Below are positions 1-12,380 of a DNA stretch of 64,000 bases, in pieces. The stretch comes from Bactrocera neohumeralis (lineage: Eukaryota; Arthropoda; Insecta; Diptera; Tephritidae), in assembly GCF_024586455.1 (NCBI RefSeq), contig NC_065920.1:47699824-47763823 (forward strand), given 5' to 3'. Each line of letters begins with the position of its first letter. The stretch's first letter is position 1. A program made the position numbers and the translations under genes. The notes under the pieces were generated by a model. It had not been told where the DNA came from and searched no databases. It saw only the letters and a program-made list of their open reading frames with translations.

Positions 1-18
1 CAAAAATAGTATTAGGTA

Positions 19-1297
19 TTAGGTCTATAACTTTGCTTCCGCCGTTTTTTTTTTTTTTGTAAATTTAAGGCTTTATTGTATAAAAACGGTTACAAAAATG
101 TTATTCAAAATATTGGCCGTCGCTAGCTACTACTTTTGACCATCTTTTTGGCAGCATGCGTATTCCGTGACGAAAGAACTCCTCATCTTTCGAGTCGATC
201 CAAGTATCAATCCAATTTCTGACTTCTTCATAAGAACTGAAGTGCTCGTTAGCTAGACCGTGTGCCATCGATCGGAACAAGTGGTAGTCAGATGGAGCAA
301 CGTCTGGAGAATACGGCGGGTGGGGTAAGATCTCCCTTTTCAGCGTCTCCAAATATTTTTTGACCACCTTTGCGACATGAGGCCGAGTATTGTCATGATG
401 GAGAATGACTTTATCGTGTCTTTCCTCGTACTGTGGCCATTTTCCTTTTAGTGCTCGACTCAAACGCATCAATTGCTTTCGGTATCGATCTCCTGTGATG
501 GTTTCACTTGGCTTTAGCAGCTCATAACATATCACCCCAGCTGGTCTCACCAAATACAGATCATGACCTTGGCGTCGTGATTGTTCGGTTTTGCCGTCGA
601 CGTGGAGGCATGTCCAGGCTTTCCCCATGACTTTCTTCGCTTAGGATTATCGTAGTGGACCCATTTTTTGTCGCCAGTTAACAATGCGATGCTATCGGTT
701 GTGCCTTTGAAGCAGCTGTTCACATGCAAAGAAGCGCCGTTCGACATCTCTTGGTTTCAAGTCGTAAGGAACCCAGTTTTTTTGTTTCTGAATCATCCCA
801 ATGGCTTTGAGGCATTTTGATACGGCTTGCTGTGTCATTTGCAACGATTCGGCCAATTCCTCTTGGATTTGAAACGCATCTTGGTCGAGTAATGCTTTCA
901 ATTCAGCATCTTCGAAAATCTCTCCCTTCCACTACCATGCCGGTCTTCGACTTCATAATCACCATTCTTAAAACGTTGAAACCATTCGCGATATGTTCTT
1001 TCACTTAGGACAGCCTCACCGTACGTATCCGAAAGCATTCGATGAGCCTCAGCCGCACTTTTCTTTGAATTAAAAAAGAAAAGCAAACTTTTTGGCAAAT
1101 GTCGAGAATTCGGCTCAAAAAGTGACATTTTCAGTTGAGAATAAGTTTGGGATGCAAACAGATCTCTACAAATATTTTGTTGGGTTAGTGTTGACACAAA
1201 TGTCGAAGATCGATATGAAACGATTTAATCGACCAGTGCTTGATCCTAGAGACATCTATTGGAAAACGGCACAACGGAAGCAAAGTTGTAGACCTAA
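19..1297 (-). mobile_element. mariner transposon with terminal inverted repeats, transposase decayed
   Basis: The two ends are inverted copies of each other: GTCTAYAACTTTGCTTCC is read near 24-41 on the plus strand and as its complement near 1276-1293, followed by a C/G-rich stretch and a run of T or A. TA dinucleotides lie at both edges, as expected for Tc1/mariner insertion. The 1.28-kb length is normal for mariner. The transposase between the ends is frameshifted, so this copy cannot be autonomous, but the ends are well enough preserved that it could have been mobilised in trans. The exact outer base is uncertain by about 3 bp because TA occurs several times at each edge. Confidence 0.85.
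101..1128 (-). pseudogene. mariner (DD34D) transposase, frameshifted
   Basis: Four overlapping minus-strand reading segments (about 1197-898, 901-692, 747-547 and 628-101) together cover a complete mariner transposase of roughly 345 residues. The natural start is the Met at 1128 (MSLFEPNSRHLPKS), followed by the helix-turn-helix part (SAAEAHRML, REWFQRFKNGDYEVEDRHG). The first catalytic Asp is in TGDKKWVHYDNPKRRKSWG, the second in HHDNTRPH and the third in SPDVAPSDYHLF. The spacing of the last two is 34 residues, so this is a true DD34D mariner of the Mos1-like branch. The protein ends VASDGQYFE, the usual family C-terminus. At least three frame changes are needed, near 905-930, 690-740 and 560-620. 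The TGDEKW Glu is Lys here. Other insect genomes often list such copies as SETMAR-like genes; that is a transposon label, not a host methyltransferase. Confidence 0.88.
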
Positions 1298-3900
1298 CAT
1301 AATGAGATATTATTTAGAAGAGAGGAAACGTGAGGTTATACCCAACATTCGCCAACTTCTAACAAAACTAACATTGCACTGTATAAAGTCAAAATATTAT
1401 TTTTTTATATAAAGCCAGGTTATTGATTATCTACTCTAAAGATATTTACCTTCGACGCTGATTATTTAAATTGATATATGTAAGATCAATTGGAGGGAAG
1501 ATCAACGGAATCAAACCCACGACTTTAATTACACAAAGAGTTTTCCTCAGCTTAATCTTAACAAAATCTTTCAACAGAGTACCGCTAGTGAGTAAGAAGT
1601 AAATTAAAGCTCAAAGCATTAGTCATCGTTAAAGTCACAATAGATTAATTTTAACGAAAATAAAGATACAATTATTGGCCTTTGATAAAATTATTAATAG
1701 GTGTAATGGATATCATAAGTTTAAAAACTATTACTATTATAATACTTATCTATTAGTTGACGAATTTTCCATCGAATTAATTGTAAAAAGAGCTAAAGTT
1801 CACATTTCAAGTTATTAATATCGAAATAAAGCTTTTTTCTCAACTATATTTTTTTAATGCAGATAAATTGTTCATCTTTATTCAAATTCTGGAAAGAAGC
1901 ACCATTATAAACATTAAAAAAAACTCCTGAAAAACATTAGGGTTGAAAATTTGTTGGGAACTTTGCAATTCCAAAGGAAGGAAACTGCGTGACACACTGA
2001 TAACAACAGTTCAACGCACACCTCTCAAATCTGCTCTTCTCTCATATTAGCTAATGCTCTAAATCAAAATTAAAGTATTTTTGAAACAATTGCATGTTAT
2101 TAACTCAGAGCTAATTTTTTGGTGCTGCTTTTATGCATAACACAATCAGCAGATTTTGCGGTATTTTACGAAGAGTAATTTTTGGTATGGATCGCTATTT
2201 TCTGTAATTTTTCTGAAATCCGCAGTCTGTCCTAAACAACCCCAATCAACCAGTGCCCTTAGAGTCAACATAGTCCAGGCCGGTGCGGTCAAATACTCAG
2301 CTTTGAAGAGCGCTAAGAAAAAAGTCAACACTCAACACCTCTTATCTAGGAGCATTTTAAGATAAAAATTTACACAAACCGGAAATGAAATACAAATATT
2401 TCACCGAACTACTTTAAATACACTAATATTGAGGAACATGCTGATACTGCACTTCCATTACCTTTGTTTTGATGGCAACCAAATAAAAATATATTTCTAT
2501 ACATCTCTTCCTTCTCTTCTCAAGCTTGGTTTACTTTTATTGCCTACTTTTCCTATTTTTAATTTCTTTATTTTTGGTTACATGCACAATTAATTAAACC
2601 TCTGTTGTCGATGTGCCTTGGCCAATTACATGGCAGACATACAATATAATTATTAGCAAAGACCAACCATACAGCCATTTAATTATAACCTCCCCAAGAC
2701 GAAAGCTCTGTGCAGTCGGCAACAAAATATGATGTCATAGCGAGACAAGTAGGGTGAAGAAATAAAAATATAAAACAAAAATTCGCACCGGGGTATCGAG
2801 AAAGGAATTATAAAATAATATTTGAAACAAATGATATGAAAGCTCGCAAAGAATGACAATAAAAATTACAATGAATTATTGCAACTTCTGGATTTTGTAA
2901 TGTAAAAAAAAATATGCAAATAGAAAATAAGCAAAGGAGAGTAGAAATCGCAGACGGAAATGTAAGAATTTGCGTGTATGTGCTTAGAAAAATAGAAAAT
3001 TGTGAGCAGGCAGGCATCAGTATCAAACAGCTTAATCAAAAGTATATAAACCAGCAAGTGCACGATTTTCAAATATCACCTTTCAAAATCGATTTAATTA
3101 TTGCTAAGTTAGGAGATAAGAATATAAAAAGTTTACGACTCTACTTGCTTATATTGTCACTTTAAAATCTACTTCCATTGATCGACTACAACAGTTAAAC
3201 TTCTTTAGGCACGGTAAAAGATTTAGAAACCTAACTGTATAAAAATTGTAATGCAGCGAATAACCGACATGCTCGCATCATAAATACTATCACCATAGTG
3301 AATTATGAATAATTGAATACGAGTTGTTTGGATTGTTTAGTGTGATACCCGGCTGTGGTAAAAGCAGACGGATAAATGTAGCTAGTTGTTCCAAAATTTA
3401 ATTAAACACGAAATAATAAAGTAAAGAATCACTACACAGTACTGTAATTGTTTAATAGCACACATATGGAAACATAGGAGCTTACTGTGAAAATACTTTT
3501 TGAGAGGGTTACGTGTTTAAAACTTAAGGAATTTTTCTTTGGAGATATGTTTAATATTTGCTTATTCAGAGAGTGAATGTTTGCTAATAAGGCAGGCAAA
3601 TGACAATACAGTATACTTGGGATAACCAAACTGAAATTATAAAAAAATGTGTGCCACCTATTCAAAATAAGCCAGTAAAATTCATAGATAAATTAATAAA
3701 TTTTTGTAGAACCTGCACGATAATGTTGTAACAGGAACTTGTTTCAGAAGCAAAGTTACGTATTCGCATTGGAGCCCCTTTTGTAGTCTAACTGCGATAT
3801 TTAATTGAACATATCCACATTAGAGTTCAGTTCTGTGTTATTGTTAAAAATAAAGGCTGAAGTTAAAACCTTCATGTGAACACCCATTCGTCGAACTATT
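1298..3900. other. AT-rich stretch without recognisable gene
   Basis: About 2.6 kb of AT-rich DNA. Only short random-looking reading frames occur (up to 106 codons, on both strands and overlapping each other). I recognise no motif, RNA gene or mobile-element end. Confidence 0.6.
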
Positions 3901-3914
3901 TTTTTCCTGGGTTG

Positions 3915-4475
3915 GTATGACAGTCAGTGATATCTGTGCCAAATGTCACATCAAAAGAATTGGTGCTTGAGAATCGACGCTTAATATTTAGAGATTTTAC
4001 TGACATTGTTGGATCATCGGAAGGATCGGTGAAAACCATTTGGAAAGATCATTTGGTCATAAGAAAAGTAAAAGCACGTTTAGTTCTGAAATCATTAAAT
4101 TTTTTCCAAAAACAGCGTCGCGTAAACGTCTGGGAAACAATGATTTCCCACCACCAGGAGTCATGAAACGTATAGTATTATTACTGGCGTTGGGTGAGCC
4201 GAAGCCGAAAAAACCACGTCTAAGCAGTTCAAAAATCAAGGTTATCTTGATAGTTTTCTTCGATTATTAAGGCGTAGGGCACTCCGAGTTCCTTCCATAT
4301 GGCCAAACTGTCAACAAGGAAACCGTGTTGAGCCAAGTAAAGATATTAAACATGAATCGGTACCCACATTGAAGGCTATTACAGAAATTGATTTTAACAA
4401 CTGTTTCGAGGATTTGAAAAAATGTTACTTTGAGGGGTCGACATAGATTTTGATTATAAACAAACTGGCAAGTTC
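3915..4475 (+). pseudogene. mariner transposase relic (SETMAR-type mariner)
   Basis: The plus strand carries pieces of a mariner transposase in two frames. One frame reads ENRRLIFRDFTDIVGSSEG, then SVKTIWKDHL and KARLVLKSLNFF, the DNA-binding linker of this lineage. A second frame reads GEPKPKKPRLSSSKIKVIL, then VFFDY, a stop, and GVGHSEFLPYGQTVNKE, which lie just after the first catalytic Asp in intact relatives. From about 4375 it reads AITEIDFNNCFEDLKK and then YFEG, the family C-terminus. The central segment with TGDETW is damaged, and the part with the second and third Asp (HDNAPSH, SPDLAPCDF) is deleted. No terminal inverted repeats are visible. This is a different mariner lineage from the element at the start of the window. 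Confidence 0.75.
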
Positions 4476-6754
4476 TTGTTCATAATATTATTCGCTAAAT
4501 GTGATAAAAGATAACTTCTGTATCTTCTAAGTATTTTTTTTTGGCTTAATAAAGCAAGTAAAACTCATGTTATTTATACCTTCAAAAGGTTTTATTAAAT
4601 TTTTAACATCCAGAAGGAAACGTCGGAGACCTTATGCAATATTTATATAAATGGTCAATGTAATGTTACAAATACGCAGCGTTGCTCTCGATATTATTTT
4701 AGTAATTTCTATATATTGAATATTTATTTCATACTATTGGCGCTTCAAGTATGTGACTACCCGGTTCTGGATGCAAATTTCGTATTCCTTGATTAAACTA
4801 AAAAGCATCTCTTTCCCTTCTTTAGTTTTATATATGTACGTCCAAAAAAATCCCTTTTTTCGTTTAATTTTTTCAGCATGCTGCAAAATGAAATGTTCGT
4901 TATTTCCTGTCTGCCGTCAATATTTTTTCGTATTAACTCAGTCTTGAAACTCAGAATTGAAATGCTTCTGACAGTCGTTGCTATTGACTACAACATACAG
5001 CACTCAGTTAAGATGTAAATGGAAGCATTCGCTTTCGTATATGTATATCTAATTGTTTATTAAGTACTTCCTTACATCCTAGCAAGCGAACAATTAAGTT
5101 TCCTCTATTCGATTTCATACAAAAGAGTAACGGCAAGTGCTATTGTTTTTATACGTGCGTACTTACTAGTTTTTGAGGTCTCTCTTTTTAACTATTTTTT
5201 ATTCTTATGCTTCTTTCTGTTTCCTCAAATTCAATTTTAGTGAATAATGCAATTATATGAGTTTTAACTAACAGATTTTCTAATCAGGATAAGAGTGGTT
5301 GAGACTCAGTTCTATGTCGATATCTTTTACCTGGATGGTTCTATGCATACTCATTAGGGATGCATGTAAATTCTACACACGCTTCCATCGGTTTTTTGTT
5401 TATAATGGCTGATAGAGTTTTATTGGTTTTTTTTAATCAATTTTTACCTGAAAGAATTCGAAATGAATCAAAAGCTCTTCACGTAAAATTTATATCACCT
5501 CTGGAAATATTGATAATTATGAATTATAACCAGCTTTTTGAAATTAGGCGCTTTATTAATTTTGAGCACTTAATCCGTTGAAATGTAATAAATTGATTGT
5601 TTTATGCCGATGAAGGGAAGCGTCCGGAAATGAATGTTAAATACTACTCTCGTTTATGATACTGATAGCTTAAAAATTCTTCTCTATACAAACTCCGATT
5701 ACATATAGATTTGATTTAAAACTAACCTTTGCTGCATATAACATTCCCTCAGAAATTTGGAGGTAGGCTTTTAAATCAAGTATGGATATAACCAATGAAT
5801 TCATGATTGAATGAAGATAAGGAAATGTAGTTGCTTAAAATTTTACTTAAATTGGTTGTACTCAATTATGGGCTATTGTATTTCGTTGTGATGATTACAC
5901 TGGTTCTTTGTTTTTTTAAAGCATTTTAAAAATTTCTTTGTAGCTTTCGAAGCAACTTTTATACCACAATATACTACATTGCACTATCATTGTCTGGTAG
6001 TGTACTAATATGCATTGATGTAGCATACAAAAGCAGAGAAATTCTGAACGCCTTTCGGTTATTGTGTTTGCAGGGAATGATAATACCAAGGCTTTATACA
6101 TAATCAATACTCCTTTTTTTCATATATTCTATTTTTCGAAAAAAAACTCCATTTTACTTTTGGTTTATTAGCAGAAGTGTGAAGATCATTGATCAAAAAG
6201 AACCAAAAGTGCGCATTCGAAAGAGAATTAAGTTAAGATGCTCGTGCGTACAAGTGGCCCGTAAAATTTTTTTTATTTATATTTAAAGTTCGTGTATTGT
6301 TCGTATATTAGCCGCGTCATGTAATCTTTATTACTACCGTTAATCTCAATGTACTCTCAAATGGGCATTATGAAGGAAATTTTCATTGTTCCTATAATAT
6401 TGGAAATTACAACTGAAGTCCTATGAAATTTGGTTTTAGTGGCTTAGTAGTTATTCCTATTTTCTGTTTTACACACTGTTTTCTTATAAACATATGTACT
6501 CAAACATATTTCTATGTCGTTTTCTTTGTAGGGCGAGTAGAGTTTTGGCCTTTCGGCCTTAACTGAATTACATGTTATCTTCTAATGGAAAAAGGAATTA
6601 CCAAAATAGAGGTAATTTCTTGCAAAAAATCATATTTTGTAGCAATTTTAAAATTCAAATTAGTAGATAATCGCATAAAGTGCTGAACTCAAAACGTACA
6701 GCTTTTTACTTTGTAGCGCATGAAAATTGAATATGGTGACTAACTGAGAAGAAT
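4476..6754. other. AT-rich stretch without recognisable gene
   Basis: About 2.3 kb of AT-rich DNA with short uncharacterised reading frames only. Nothing in it resembles the repeat families annotated elsewhere in the window. Confidence 0.6.
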
Positions 6755-8620
6755 GTGTGCCGAGTACTATCATTCACTCAGGTGAATGAACGTTTAGCCA
6801 CAATCCGTATCAAAGCGAGATTCTACAACCTATCGCTGATTTGCGCCCACGCCCCGACGGAAGAGAAGGACGATGTGACCAAAGATGCCTTCTATGAGCG
6901 CTTGGAGCGCACTTATGAGAGCTGCCCGCCACGATGTTAAAATCGTGCTTCGCCACCCTGGCGTGGGCAAAGAAGGTATCTTTGGCACCATGGTCGGTAA
7001 ATTCAGCCTCCACGACGAAATATCCCCAAATGTGATGAGGCAGATCGACTTCGCCGGGGCCCGAAATATAGTTATCTGTGGTACTAGATTCCAGCACAAG
7101 AAAATTCATCAAGCTACCTGGCTGTCTTCGGATCGAAAAGCCACTAACTAGATCGATTATGTTGTGAAGGACGGAAGACACGACTCCAGTGTTCTAGACG
7201 TGCGTACGCTCCGTGCTCCTAACATCGACTCGGACCACTATGTTGTTGCAGCCAAGATTCGCACCGGTCTCTGTGCAGCAAAAGGTGCACGTCAACAAAC
7301 ACAAGGAAGGTTCGACGTCGAGAAGCTGCAATCACAACAGACAGCCGAACGATTTTCAAAGGGTCTTGCGCTCCTGCTCTCTGAAAGAACTCATCAACAA
7401 CTCGGTATAAGGGACCAGTGGGACGGCATTTCAAACTCCTTACGTACAGCTGCAACCGAAACCATTGGTTTTCGGAAAATGGAAAAGAACAGCTGGTACG
7501 ACGATGAGTGCCGTGTCGCAGCGGAGAGAAAACAGACAACCTACCTCGCAACGTTACGATCGACCACAACACGTGCGGGATGGGATAGATACCGAGAGTT
7601 GAAGAGGGAAGCGAAACGCATTTGCAGACAAAAAAAGAAAGAGGCCGAATTGCGAGAGTATGAAGAGCTTGATAAGCTGGCCGACAGGGGTAATTAAGGT
7701 TTCGAGACCGGAGCATACTCTTGTAGAATCCCCAAAGGTGATCTAGCGACCGATGCCCAGAGCATACTTAAATTATGGAGGGAACACTTCTACAGCCTGC
7801 TGAATGGCAGTGAACGTACAACACCAAGAGAAAGCGAACCCGATTCCCCAATCGATGATGATGGAGCAGACGTTCCATCCCGACCATGAAGAAGTTTGAA
7901 TAGGAATTATCCACCTGAAGAACAACAAAGTGGCGGGGGCCGACGGATTGCCGGCCGAGCTATTCAGACACGGCGGCGAAGAACTGATAAGGAGCATGCA
8001 TCAGCTTCTTTGTAAAATATGGTCTACCGAAAGCATGCCCAATGATTGGAATTTAAGTGTGCTTTGCCCAATCCACAAAAAGGGAGACCCCACAATCTGC
8101 GCCAACTATAGTGGGATAAGCCTCCTCAACATCGCATATAAGGTTATATCAAGCGTATTGTGTGATAGATTGAAGCCCACCGTCGACAAACTGATTTTAC
8201 CTTATCAGTGTTGTTTTATACCTGGAAAATCAACAACTGTCTTGGAAGAGACCCGAAAAATGAGAATCGACACTCCCCACCTCTTCGTTGATTTCAAAGC
8301 TGCTTTCGACAGTACGAAAAGGAGCTGCCTTTCCATGCCGCGATGTCTGAATTTGTTATCCCTGCAAAACTAATACAGTTGTGTAAACTGACGTTGGGCA
8401 ACGCGAAAAGCTCCGTAAGGATCGGGAAGGACCTTTCCGAGCCGTTCGATACCAAAAGAGGTTCCAGACAAGGCGACTCCCTATCCTGCGACTTGTTCAA
8501 TCTGCTTCTGAAGAAAATAATTCGAGCTACAGACCTTAATCGATCAGGTACAATCGTTTATAAAAGTGTACAATTGCTGGCGTATGCCGATGATATTAAT
8601 ATCAGCTACGCCGGCTAGGT
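6755..8620 (+). pseudogene. RTE endonuclease-reverse transcriptase, broken
   Basis: Reading segments 6755-6940, 6885-7151, 7164-7697, 7930-8373 and 8343-8618 line up as one polyprotein. The first two are the apurinic-type endonuclease (NERLATIRIKARF, ICAHAPTEEKDD, KFSLHDEISPN, SDHYVVAAKIRT). The expected GDFNA catalytic motif is replaced by RHPG through a small deletion, and a TAG interrupts the frame at 7149. The linker segment is basic (REAKRICRQKKKEAE). The reverse transcriptase shows CPIHKKGDPTICANY, HLFVDFKAAFDS (motif A Asp), RQGDSLSCDLFN and AYADDIN (catalytic motif C). Frameshifts separate the last segments. The family is the one often annotated in insects as endonuclease-reverse transcriptase or craniofacial development protein 2-like. 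It is not functional here. Confidence 0.85.
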
Positions 8621-8797
8621 CGTGTTGTCGGAATGGACGAAAACACTCCAGCTCTGAAAGTATTCGTCGCAGTATCCGCCGGGGGAAGCAGAGGAAGAGG
8701 AAGACCTCCACTCCGGCGGAAAGTCCAGGTGGAGAAGGACCTGGCTTCGCTCGGACTATAATCGCGTAAGCGGTGTCTACGCTAGTAAAGAAGAAGG
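6755..8797 (+). mobile_element. RTE-type LINE, copy A (5'-truncated, internally deleted)
   Basis: A non-LTR retrotransposon copy running from the middle of the endonuclease domain to the 3' tail. The order is endonuclease, linker, reverse transcriptase, then the family's 3' end (GCGGTGTCTACGC followed by AAAGAAGAAGG). The segment between the YADD motif (about 8590) and the C-terminal NGRKHSSSESI block (about 8635) is missing compared with copies C and F, a deletion of several hundred bases. A second small deletion near 7695 removes the ARKFYEKIRR segment seen in copy B. The GAA-rich tail fits target-primed reverse transcription as in RTE/BovB elements. Confidence 0.85.
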
Positions 8798-9003
8798 AAT
8801 AGAAGCATCCCGAATGAGTTAATAACAAAATACATCACTGAGTCCGAAGAGCCCTCTAAGCGACGATTGCACGACAGTCTTCAATATAATTTCTTTGTAA
8901 AGATTTATATTCAACACATTAGATTGTTGAAAGATTTAAGTTTTTAGGACTTTCTTATATAGAATAGAAATAGGATATTTCTCAAGATGAATTGAAGCCA
9001 CAA

Positions 9004-9860
9004 AGGCCATTCCAAAGTAAAGAGGACTTAAAAAAATAAAGCAAATAGGTTTTTCGGCGAAACCAATTTATTTTATTCGAAATAGTCTCCTTCTGCTTCA
9101 CTACAGTTTTTTCACGGTACAAAAGGATATCGAGAGAGTGTTTTAGCTCGTTGGTCAGAATGACCGCTAGTATGCCGGTGCAAGCCTTTTGAATCACCTG
9201 TACGTCTGTATAACGCTTTCCTGTCATGGGCAAATGCATTTTTCTGAAAAGGAAGAAGTCGCACGGTGCCATATCAGGTGAATACGGGGAGTGGTTAATG
9301 GTTAAAATGTGATTTTTGGTCAAATAATCGTCCTTCGAATGTTGGATTCTGAGCAATTTTTGGTCGTCAGTCAATTTGTGCGGAACAAACCGTGTACACA
9401 CCTTTCGTAAGCACAAATGTTCGGTCAAAATGCGATAAATCGATGTCCATGAATTCCAATGATGTTCTCGGCTAATTTTTGATGAATGCACGCACAGTTT
9501 CGATGGAATTTCCGGTGGTCACAGATTTTGATTGACCCACATGTTGATCGTCATTTATGTCGATCGATCACTTTGAAAACGTTGAAACCACTCGTGCTCT
9601 CTGCTACGGTAGTTAGTCATTGCCATAGACTTGTTTCATCAATTGAAACGTCTCGGTAAAAGTTTTACGAATTTTACCAAAAAATTAATGTTGGCTCTTT
9701 GTTCGAAGCTCATTTTCGCACCGATAACACAAACATACTGACACTTTAAACGCGATAACTTCACTTCCAATCAATGAAATGTCTTGAAATTCTCACTGGG
9801 CAATTTTTAAAGATAGCAGATTCTATATTCAAAAAGTCCTCTTTACTTTGGAATGCACCT
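9004..9860 (-). mobile_element. mariner deletion derivative, type 1, copy 1
   Basis: The ends are inverted: CCAAAGTAAAGAGGACTT near 9011-9028 and its complement near 9837-9854. A TA follows the right end at 9861; the left TA appears mutated. Inside, on the minus strand, is a transposase lacking its centre. The N-terminus (from about 9720, SFEQRANIN, then HEWFQRF in a second frame) and the linker FVPHKLTDDQKLLRIQHSKD join directly to DYLTKNHILTINH and SPYSPDMAPCDFFLF, which holds the third catalytic Asp. The part with the first two Asp residues (TGDETW to HDNAP in relatives) is gone. The tail reads GKRYTDVQVIQKACTGILA and KHSLDILL. A second copy with the same junction lies at 37516-38275. Confidence 0.85.
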
Positions 9861-9879
9861 TATATTATTAACAGAAATA

Positions 9880-10610
9880 TATGATACATTCTATCAACCT
9901 TACTTAAGGGGTAAGCTCAACCGAACGTTTGAAAATCCTGATATTATTTATATTAGGCAGCTTTTTTTTTGATTTTTAACCATTTCAGGCAAACAAATGT
10001 GAAAAACATGCACATTCAATTGAATCAAAATAACTCACTTACTGGCCAATAAATGGAGTTATCGACGGCAGGAATTTCGAAATTATTTCTATTAGGTATA
10101 CATACTATTTTACCAGAAAGGATTCGCTCGTACTTTCATTAATAACTATATCTCACAGATTGACCGATAATTTCCACAAAAGGTCAGCCATACGGATTGA
10201 GGTCCACATATTTGTGTCTGGGTTCTTGAAAAGTTATGATCCGATTTCGACAAGACATGGGCGGAACATGAAACACGTTAAAGGTTCAAGGTCGAAAGTG
10301 CCAAAATATGGATTTTCACCTAAAGGTTGGCGATTGTAAGCCCATTGCGGAGTTTTAACATCTGTTCCTTTATAGGCTTCTACCGTACCCTCTGACGCTT
10401 CAAGTTATTGAATTATCTACTATTTAACAGCTAAAAAAAAAACATTATAAAAAACATAATTTTCGTCCGATTTCACATATTTCCATGCTGTTTTAAGAAA
10501 TGTCAAAATTGTTTGTTCTTTGCTTTGTGGGTGATATATATTTAATGTTTTGGGAGATATATACATTAAACCTGTTAGTCTTGATTTTGTAGAATTTTGA
10601 ACTTATAATG
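9880..10610 (+). repeat. family-alpha-like dispersed repeat, diverged
   Basis: A diverged long repeat with phrases typical of family alpha (accgaacgtttgaaaatcc, ggagatatatacatt). The stretch 10201-10252 matches 33992-34045 in inverted orientation (CCACATATTTG, TGGGTTCTTGAAAA, CCGATTTCGACAA). It is followed directly by the family-gamma repeat, the same order as in the minus-strand copy at 32.5-34.1 kb. No coding potential recognised. Confidence 0.5.
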
Positions 10611-10614
10611 AAAA

Positions 10615-11290
10615 TGTTCCCAGTTTCGGTGATCGTTTCAGTCCCTTCAGGGTCCAGCTATCAACATCTCTCAACATGCGTATACAGTCACACTTTGGCT
10701 ATGCGTTCTAAGTTTATATGCTCCACATGCGATGCTCCATCACACCAACACCAACGACAACATCAACAGCAGTGAATCACCGACCGAAGGTAGCAACCAT
10801 GAGAAACCTGTTATGTAACTGAAATGCAATGGCTCTGACTCAAAGTGTACAACGAAAACAACAATAATTTCAACAGCCGCATCCGTTCTTCAAAGGTTAT
10901 GTTGTTTTCATTTCACTCCTGCTGACCAGCTGTTTTAACTGCTGCAACTCATTGTTTTTGTTCTGCTGATAGTGTATCTGCGAGTGGTCTATCGCTCGTA
11001 TGTAGAATGAGAAGAAACAGTCGTAGCTGATGTTGTCGACCCTCATTACGTCATATCTGACAAACGAGTAAACTTCCGGAGTGAGCGCACATTTGTTTTC
11101 ATTTCGGACAAATTTCTTTTGTGCTGTCGAGCGAAAAACGCGGAATTTGGAGTGTAATGGTTTATACTTCGGCATTCTTGGCAAAAATCTTCTCTGACGT
11201 GCATGCATTCTTATTTACATCCTTCTTTAAAAGTCATACTGTAATCACGAAAAATTAAATTTAAGGGTTACTCTGTTGTTTGTTTATTAT
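10615..11290 (+). repeat. family-gamma dispersed repeat, copy 1
   Basis: Matches the minus strand of 32475-33250 over its whole length. Landmarks in order are TTTCGGTGATCGTTTCAG, GGTAGCAACCATGAGAAACC, GCAACTCATTGTTTTTGTTC, TTGTTTTCATTTCGGACAAA, ACTTCGGCATTCTTGG and AAAAATTAAATTTAAG. The minus-strand reading frame at 10897-11208 runs across it but has no counterpart in the second copy, so I do not treat it as a gene. The class of this repeat is unknown to me. Confidence 0.7.
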
Positions 11291-12380
11291 CATTTTGTTT
11301 AATTAAATAATCTGATGGTTCTGCAGCGTTAATGATAATAGCGGAGCAATATATGCTCGAATATATGGATTGATGCACAAAGAGCACACTTATCGTGCGA
11401 GGAGTTTTTTTTAGGAGGTCTTTAATAAGTGGACCTATCATACTTCGGAAACATTATCTTTGATATTCAAAATATATATTACCATTAAGTCACAATACGA
11501 ACGCCAAGAAAAAGTACCTAAGGTGTCCTCTATCTTAGGACTTACTTGTTAGAATTTACTAATTGAATTGTTTCGCCTTCGAATCTCTCATATTCTATTA
11601 TTTCCATTTTATTAATATGATCACAAAATCCGACTTGAGATGAAATGCATTGTTTCGTCGACGAGCGGAACGTCGTCTTTCAGATTTACCTTAGTAAAGT
11701 AGTTTATTTAAAGGCTACTTCCAAAATTACTGTATCTAGGAAGTTACTACCTTCACCTCATAGTTATCTCATTGTAGTATCTCAACCATACGGTATCATA
11801 TTTGTCTGTAAATCATGCTTCTTCTTGATTATTTTATTTGAGTAGCTTAGGTTTTAGAGGTCATATATGGGGACCAACAAAACGACGACGAAAGTACCAA
11901 CTTGGGATCGTCCTTTTTCAAAAAATCTATCCGCTCCTCAAAGACGAGCTAAAAATTCGGTGATCACCATATTTGCCGTATAATAAATAGGAAACAACAA
12001 AGCTGAACTAATTTTCTGGTAAAGCGAACATTATATAAAAGTTTCAGAATAGAATCTAGTTAACACATTATAGTAGCTAAAAAACCGCTGTTCAAATGTC
12101 AGCTGATCCATTGAAAGCCACTACAACTAACGAAAAAATAGTAAAGCCGTAATGACTTCGAAGGAAAATTCTATCCTAGTATTCTATTCGAATTTCACTC
12201 AGCTAATTGTGAAGTTTTTCTCATAAATATTTTAACATCATTACATAAGCAAATCTACACCACACCGTAATCAAAATCATGGTTGAATCGACTTGGCTTA
12301 TCGATTTATGTTCAATGCTGTTAAAAAAACGTAGGTAAGAGGTGGGTTTTAGTATTTTTAATCCTTCTTTTTTCATTGAG
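11291..12380. other. stretch without recognisable feature
   Basis: About 1.1 kb of AT-rich DNA. Short reading frames only, none recognised. Confidence 0.55.

Noticed and set aside
101..1128. SETMAR-like host gene
   Set aside because: Only the transposase part exists, with terminal inverted repeats on both sides; there is no SET domain. It is a mariner.
6755..8797. Host craniofacial development protein 2-like gene
   Set aside because: The endonuclease text continues into a reverse transcriptase and a LINE tail; such annotations are RTE elements.
10897..11208. 103-codon minus-strand frame
   Set aside because: It lies antisense across the gamma repeat and is not preserved in the second copy at 32475-33250.
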